Positions 59,732-64,000 of a DNA stretch of 64,000 nt are shown piece after piece. A program made the translations under genes and the position numbers. How positions within the stretch are numbered: position 1 is the first letter of the stretch; every line of letters begins with the position of its first letter. Source of the stretch: Streptomyces phaeolivaceus. Its GTDB lineage: Bacteria > Actinomycetota > Actinomycetes > Streptomycetales > Streptomycetaceae. The notes beneath the pieces are model-generated. The model ran no database searches. It saw only the letters and a program-made list of their open reading frames with translations, and was not told the DNA's origin. The stretch spans positions 3,162,001 to 3,226,000 of the forward strand of contig NZ_CP045096.1 of assembly GCF_009184865.1 (NCBI RefSeq). Reading direction: 5' to 3'.

Positions 59732-61530
59732 TGAGCGACTCTGTCGGGAATCTTGAGGATGGGCAGTTAACGATCGTGACGTTGCGTCAGGCTCGTTGGA
59801 ACGTTCCGCCCTCGTTCCCCAGGAGCCCGATGTGTCCCTCCAGCCTCACTCCGGAGCCGAGATCCCGCCGCTGACCGCCCGGGTTGCCCGCGCGGCCAAC
59901 CCCAAAGGCACCACCGCGATGTGGATCCGCGACCGCCTCGACGGCCTCTGGAGCGACGAGGACTTCACCGCCTGGTACCCGCGTGACGGCCGACCTGGGC
60001 TCTCACCCGCCCAACTCGCCACCGTCTGCGTGCTGCAGTACGCGATGAACCTCTCCGACCGCCAGGCCGCCGAGGCAGTGCGCTGCCGAATCGACTTCAA
60101 GTACGCCCTCGGCCTGGACCTGGACGATCCCGGCTTCCACCACAGCGTCCTGTCCGACTTCCGCGACCGGCTCGCCGAAGGCGACCGCGCCGACCGGCTA
60201 CTGGGCCTCGCACTCACCCGGATCCGACGGGCCGGCCTGCTCAAAGGGCGGGTCACGCAGCGCACCGACTCCACCCACGTCCTGTCCGCCGCACGGGAGC
60301 TGACCCGCCTGGAGCTGGCGTGCGAGGCGGTCCGCGCCGTGCTGGAAGAGGCGGCCCGCGACGCGCCAGAGGTGCTGGACGAGCTGGTCACCGCCGAATG
60401 GGCCCAACGCTACGGCCGGCCGGTTCGCCTGTGCTCCCAGCCCAGCCACCCCGTCGCCCGCCTGGAGCAGGTGGGCAACGACGCCCGCGAACTGCTGTAC
60501 CGTCTCGACGCCCGGTTCCCCGGCGGCGCTCCGGCGCAGGCGAACGTGCTCCGAACGATCCTGGTGCAGCACTTCTTGGTGGATGCCAAGGGGCGGTTCA
60601 GGCCGCGCACGAAACGCGACGGCCAGCCGCCCTCCCGAGTCCGAATCGAATCCCCGTACGAGACCGAGGCCCGCTGCACCATGCGCGGTGACACACGCTG
60701 GACCGGCTACCTCGTGCACCTGACCGAGACCTGCGACGACAAGCGGGTCAACATCATCACCGACGTGGCCACGGCCGTCTCCAGCGCGGACAGCCAGGCG
60801 CTGCCCGGCATCCACGCCCGCCTCAGGCGACGGCGTCTACTGCCGAATCGGCACTTGGTCGACGGCGGCTACACCTCCGTGGCCGGCATGGACGAAGCCG
60901 CCCGCCTGCACCGCGTCACCCTGATCGGGCCGCTTCCGCCCAGCACCACCCCGCAGCACCGGGCAGGGGACGGCTTCGGCCGGGAGAACTTCATCATCGA
61001 CTTCGACCAGCGCGAGGTGACCTGCCCCAACGGGCAGGTCAGCGGCAACTGGCAGGACCTGCCGACAGTCGAGCCGACCAAGGTCACAGTCCGGTTCGAC
61101 GCCCGCCAGTGCGGCCGCTGCCCCGAGCGGGCCAAGTGCACTCCGGGCCGGTTTCGCAGCCTGTACTTCCCGACACGGCGCCTGTACGAACTCCAGGTCA
61201 AGAACCGGGCCGATCAGCAGGATGCGGACTGGCGCCGGCTCTACAGGCGGCGCTCGGGGGCCGAGGGCACCATCGAGGAGTTCGCGGACGGCCACCGCGG
61301 ACGCCGGTGCCGCTACCGCGGCCTGGCCAAGACGCACGTCCAGCACGTCCTGACCGCACTCGCGATCAACATCGAGCGGCTGAGCCTTCAAGAACCCGCC
61401 GACAGCTCGTACCGGCCCCGCCCTCCCACAGCATTCCAGCAGTACCTCGACGCACGCGACTTACCCCGGCCGCTGTGGTGGCGCCAAGGGAAGTGACGCC
61501 CGTCCTCAAGATCCCCGACAGAGTCGCTCA
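59732..61530 (+). mobile_element. IS1182-family insertion sequence, complete
   Basis: Inverted repeats of 33 bases, 59732-59764 and 61498-61530, match at 31 positions (outermost sequence tgagcgactctgtcggg). They enclose one intact transposase gene. No clear target-site duplication was found. The element lies between the XRE/TPR gene and the oxygenase-like gene. Confidence 0.88.
59832..61496 (+). CDS. IS1182-family transposase
   Basis: 554 residues from GTG 59832 behind AGGAG; the frame is open to ATG 59796. Typical opening: ELTARVAR-like PPLTARVARAANPKGTTAMWIRDRLDGLW, then YPRDGRPGLSPAQLATVCVLQYAMNLSDRQAAEAVRCRIDFKYALGL. Catalytic region: TDSTHVLSAARELTRLE, HLVDGGYTSV and RRRSGAEGTIEEFADGHRGRRCRYRGLAKTHVQH. 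The zinc-like CPERAKCTPG also fits. Intact; probably active. Confidence 0.93.
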   Translation: MSLQPHSGAEIPPLTARVARAANPKGTTAMWIRDRLDGLWSDEDFTAWYPRDGRPGLSPAQLATVCVLQYAMNLSDRQAAEAVRCRIDFKYALGLDLDDPGFHHSVLSDFRDRLAEGDRADRLLGLALTRIRRAGLLKGRVTQRTDSTHVLSAARELTRLELACEAVRAVLEEAARDAPEVLDELVTAEWAQRYGRPVRLCSQPSHPVARLEQVGNDARELLYRLDARFPGGAPAQANVLRTILVQHFLVDAKGRFRPRTKRDGQPPSRVRIESPYETEARCTMRGDTRWTGYLVHLTETCDDKRVNIITDVATAVSSADSQALPGIHARLRRRRLLPNRHLVDGGYTSVAGMDEAARLHRVTLIGPLPPSTTPQHRAGDGFGRENFIIDFDQREVTCPNGQVSGNWQDLPTVEPTKVTVRFDARQCGRCPERAKCTPGRFRSLYFPTRRLYELQVKNRADQQDADWRRLYRRRSGAEGTIEEFADGHRGRRCRYRGLAKTHVQHVLTALAINIERLSLQEPADSSYRPRPPTAFQQYLDARDLPRPLWWRQGK

Positions 61531-61624
61531 CTGGGGACTTACCACGTACGGGAGTTGACTAAGCGTCATGAGGGCTGCCCAGTCGGCCCCTGGCGACTCC
61601 TCGACGGGAAGAGGTCTCCTCGTG

Positions 61625-62470
61625 ATGCAGAACACCGAAGCCCCGGCCCAGCAGAGTCCGCGGCGTGCGGCATGGAATCGGATCGGCACCATCGTCATCC
61701 CCGACGTCCTGTCGGCGGACAGGTTCACCGCGATCAAGTCGGAGGCCGCCGAGCGCCTGGACAAAGCGACGCCGCACGTGCACGACCACACGGCCGCGCA
61801 CCGCGACGGGTCCTTCGCGACGCCGGTGCACTGCGCGTTCATCGAGCCCGGACCGGCCCTGGAGACTCTGGCGTACGACAAGGAGCTGCTGTCGGCGGTA
61901 CGCGAGCACACCGGGATCCCGCGTCTGGTGCCCCGCGGCGGCGCGGTCGTCCTTTACCGGGAGGGGGACTTCCAGGGCCTGCACCTGGACTCCATCAAGT
62001 CGACGGTCACCGTGGCGTTCGCGCTCACCGAGGACCTGCCGGCGATGGGGTGGGCGCCGCACCTGTACAACGCGAGCGGCGAGGTGCTGGGCAAGGTGGT
62101 CGCCGATCACGGGATGTTCCCCGAGGGAGGCGAGTTCACCACGCTCCGGCACCCGTATGGCGGGGAGACCGCGTCCACCGGCGTCACCGTCGCCGTGGTG
62201 ATCGCCGACTCCGACGGACGCGCCGACCGGCGGGGCGCCACCGTCATCAGCATCGGCGCCGCGGGCATCACGCCACTGCGCGTCACCGAGCACGCCGAGG
62301 CCGGCCAGAAAACCAAGCGGCAGGAGGAGACCCTGACCGACCTGGTGGCAGCGGCAGCCGGCCTGATCCTCGGACAGCGCGGACGCGGCGCCCCCGTCGC
62401 CGTGGTGCGGGGCATCGCCTACGAGCGCGGCGACGAAGGCGTTGCCGCCGTGCTCCACCACGCGCCGTGA
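61625..62470 (+). CDS. 2OG-Fe(II) oxygenase-like protein
   Basis: 281 residues; ATG 61625 chosen, with ATG 61568 possible. Beta-helix features: AWNRIGTIVIPDVLSADRFTAIKSEAAERLD, then VVLYREGDFQGLHLDSIKSTVTVAF (HxD motif at His-Leu-Asp) and a later YGGETASTGVTVAVVIAD. The distal His is uncertain. Such proteins hydroxylate small molecules or amino acids. The gene overlaps the shikimate-dehydrogenase-like GTG by 4 bases, so the two products probably work in one pathway. Confidence 0.65.
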   Translation: MQNTEAPAQQSPRRAAWNRIGTIVIPDVLSADRFTAIKSEAAERLDKATPHVHDHTAAHRDGSFATPVHCAFIEPGPALETLAYDKELLSAVREHTGIPRLVPRGGAVVLYREGDFQGLHLDSIKSTVTVAFALTEDLPAMGWAPHLYNASGEVLGKVVADHGMFPEGGEFTTLRHPYGGETASTGVTVAVVIADSDGRADRRGATVISIGAAGITPLRVTEHAEAGQKTKRQEETLTDLVAAAAGLILGQRGRGAPVAVVRGIAYERGDEGVAAVLHHAP

Positions 62471-63294
62471 CACGGCTGGCCCTGCTGGGTGCCCCGGTCG
62501 ACGGCGCGCTGTCGCCCGTTCTGCACCGGGCGGCCTACGCAGCGATGAGGCTGCCCTGGACCTACCACGCGATCGAATGCCAGCCTCAGGACCTGCCACG
62601 CTTCCTGGGCACACTCGACGACAGCTGGCGCGGCTTCTCGCTGACCATGCCCCTCAAACAGACCGCCGTCCCGCTCCTGGACGAGGTGTCCGAAGCAGTC
62701 GAGCGGCTCGGTGTGGCGAACACCATCGTCGTGACGCCGAACGGCAGCCTCGCCGGAGAGAACACCGACCTGTACGGCATGGTGCAGGCACTGCGCGAGG
62801 CGGGCGTGACAACCGCCGCTGGCGTCACCGTCCTTGGCGCTGGTGCAACGGCCCGCACGGCTCTCGCCGCCGCGCGCGAACTGGGCTGCGACCAGGCAGT
62901 CGTGATCGCCCGCGACACCAACCGGGCCAGTTCCCTCCTCAAGGCAACGGCCGAACGACTCGCCATCACAGCCACCGTCGAGCCATGGACAGCCGCCAGT
63001 CACCACCTGGCCACCGACCTCGTCATCTCCGCCTTGCCACCTCACGCCGCGGACGTTCTCGCACCGCAGTGGACACGCGGCACGGGCACCCTCATGGACG
63101 TCGTCTACCGTCCATGGCCCACCCGTTTCGCGCACGCCGCCCAGAAAGCCGGGAGGCGCATAGTGGGCGGGCTGCCGATGCTCCTCCACCAAGCCGCCCG
63201 ACAAGTTTCCCTCCAGACCGGGCGCTCCCCTGCTCCGGTCACCGAGATGCTGCTGGCCGGTCAGTACGAGATCCGCACGGCTGGGCGAGTCTGA
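62467..63294 (+). CDS. Shikimate/quinate dehydrogenase-like protein
   Basis: 275 residues, GTG within GTGA. AroE features: RLALLGAPVDGALSPVLHRAAY at the substrate site, where the usual SxSP is ALSP; SLTMPLKQTA with the catalytic Lys; NTDLYGMVQAL with the catalytic Asp; NADP loop VTVLGAGATARTALAAARELG; and C-terminal GLPMLLHQAARQVSLQTG. It should reduce or oxidise a shikimate-like ring. The altered first Ser and the pairing with an oxygenase suggest a specialised aromatic or aminoshikimate-type pathway rather than housekeeping. Confidence 0.82.
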   Translation: MTRLALLGAPVDGALSPVLHRAAYAAMRLPWTYHAIECQPQDLPRFLGTLDDSWRGFSLTMPLKQTAVPLLDEVSEAVERLGVANTIVVTPNGSLAGENTDLYGMVQALREAGVTTAAGVTVLGAGATARTALAAARELGCDQAVVIARDTNRASSLLKATAERLAITATVEPWTAASHHLATDLVISALPPHAADVLAPQWTRGTGTLMDVVYRPWPTRFAHAAQKAGRRIVGGLPMLLHQAARQVSLQTGRSPAPVTEMLLAGQYEIRTAGRV

Positions 63295-63308
63295 CCAAGC
63301 CCGCCAAA

Positions 63309-63525
63309 GTGATAGCCGCAGATCAAACTCCGGAGAGAGCAGACAAGTCTGCGGCGCTGCGTGAACTCTGTGCTCTGCTCGCGGGAGCGATCCAGGCGCC
63401 GACGCCGAGAACACCCTGCCCGGACACCACCGCGCACGCCCTCACACCAGATCGCCCGCCAGTCTGCCATCCTGCGTGCGGCCCTCGAACACGGCGACCT
63501 GCTCGGCACCGCGCAAGGGCCCTGA
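63309..63525 (+). pseudogene. Possible decayed small ORF
   Basis: A frame from GTG 63309 begins with a helical DKSAALRELCALLAGAIQ segment. Another frame ends QIARQSAILRAALEHGDLLGTAQGP and stops at 63525. Together they look like the two ends of one small protein with the middle out of frame. The rest of the gap to 63804 has no recognisable gene. Confidence 0.35.
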
Positions 63526-63804
63526 CGCCCCGGTACGCCGTAGTCCTGTGTCCCTGGGGAGCGACCGAGCCGGACGCCCACGCTTCGTGCGGACTACTCT
63601 CGTCCCTGTGCGGCCCCCCGTCCGCACCTGCCGTCCCACCGGAGGCGTCCGACACGCGCATGGCCGCCCGGACGGGAACGTCGTGGGGCCACAGTCCGGT
63701 CGGCGGTCGCTTTCACTCCCCAGCCTTATCCGGAAGCCGGTAAGCGGGAGGGGACTTGACGTGCGCGAGCGTACAACTGGCGCACACCGAAGGGATGGTA
63801 GAAC

Positions 63805-64000
63805 AGTGACCGCCGCCGAGCCGAACCCGGCCCAGCAACTGCCCCGCTCACGCTGGGAGTACTGCCTGGCCTGGGCCGATCTACTCATGGCCAGACACAT
63901 CGAGCGCCCTCGCACCGACGGCACTCAACCCACGGAAGCCGAGATTGCGGCCTTCCACGGGGACGACCGCCCGCTGATCGTGGTCCTCATCGCCGCGGCC
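63805..64000 (+). CDS. Partial hypothetical protein, 3' end beyond the window
   Basis: GTG 63805 with AAGGGATGG upstream; 65 residues are visible. The sequence starts with a Gln/Pro-rich PNPAQQLPRSRWEYCLAWADLLMARHI, then DGTQPTEAEIAAFHGDDRPLIVVLIAAA. It is probably a soluble helical protein. TTGACG at 63756 may be part of its promoter, but no clear -10 follows. No family can be named from the visible part. Confidence 0.55.

Noticed and set aside
63745..63805. Promoter TTGACG with a downstream TACAAC
   Set aside because: The spacing is about 10 bases, too short for a standard sigma-70-type promoter, so it is not listed as a feature.
1..64000. CRISPR array or iteron-type replication origin
   Set aside because: No regularly spaced repeat set of more than three units was found. 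The only tandem repeats are the two to three copies at 33897-33937.

Overview
The window looks like an accessory region of a Streptomyces-type actinomycete chromosome arm or large plasmid. The DNA is very GC-rich, GTG starts and 4-base ATGA/GTGA stop-start overlaps are frequent, and typical streptomycete families are present: an XRE/DUF5753 regulator with its DUF397 partner, a conservon (histidine-kinase-like protein, roadblock, DUF742 and GTPase), DUF574-type methyltransferases, HATPase anti-sigma-like proteins, an FxLD lanthipeptide cluster and IS1182-type transposases. No rRNA, tRNA or CRISPR array was seen.

Layout. 1-8.4 kb is a scarred region. It holds a partial HTH gene, a HAD phosphatase, a methyltransferase coupled to an MFS gene that is truncated by an IS5-type remnant, a complete insertion sequence (about 2.77-4.35 kb), CutA, an XRE/TPR regulator, a truncated HTH-FGE gene, and an aminotransferase broken by one in-frame TGA. 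8.5-13.3 kb is a forward run of regulatory and methyltransferase genes. 13.6-21.6 kb is an FxLD-type class I lanthipeptide cluster: methyltransferase, precursor, full-length LanB, LanC, SpaB_C-like protein and a helical partner. Diverged direct repeats flank it. 22.0-27.4 kb is a conservon operon extended by a GAF protein and an acyl-CoA-dehydrogenase-like protein. 27.7-31.3 kb has a degenerate metallopeptidase-like gene and a large helicase with helicase-associated domains.

31.7-37.8 kb is a forward block of tiny coupled peptides, an ABC exporter, a methyltransferase-NUDIX fusion, a NUDIX hydrolase, an endonuclease/exonuclease/phosphatase protein and a 2H phosphoesterase. 37.8-41.8 kb is a three-gene recombinase element whose first integrase is frameshifted. 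41.8-51.8 kb, on the minus strand, is the most unusual part. It is one tightly overlapping set of genes: a hypothetical protein, thymidylate-kinase-like protein, PEP-mutase-like protein, NUDIX hydrolase, TylF-like methyltransferase, D-2-hydroxyacid dehydrogenase, nucleotidyltransferase, radical SAM/SPASM maturase with a C-terminal extension, 2OG-Fe(II) oxygenase, a 58-residue candidate precursor peptide and an alpha-ketoglutarate HExxH-type peptide hydroxylase. I read this as a candidate undescribed RiPP pathway that may also carry a phosphonate or 2-hydroxyacid branch.

52-59.6 kb carries regulators, a Tn554-like transposon remnant, a NUDIX-YunG-like protein and a third 2H phosphoesterase. 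59.7-61.5 kb is a complete IS1182-family element. 61.6-63.3 kb is a coupled oxygenase-like and shikimate-dehydrogenase-like pair. A partial gene runs off the right end.

The two peptide clusters share one architecture: a strong hairpin directly after the precursor gene, then overlapping maturation genes. Repeated NUDIX and 2H phosphoesterase genes suggest recurring nucleotide or RNA-end chemistry, but no common substrate is visible.
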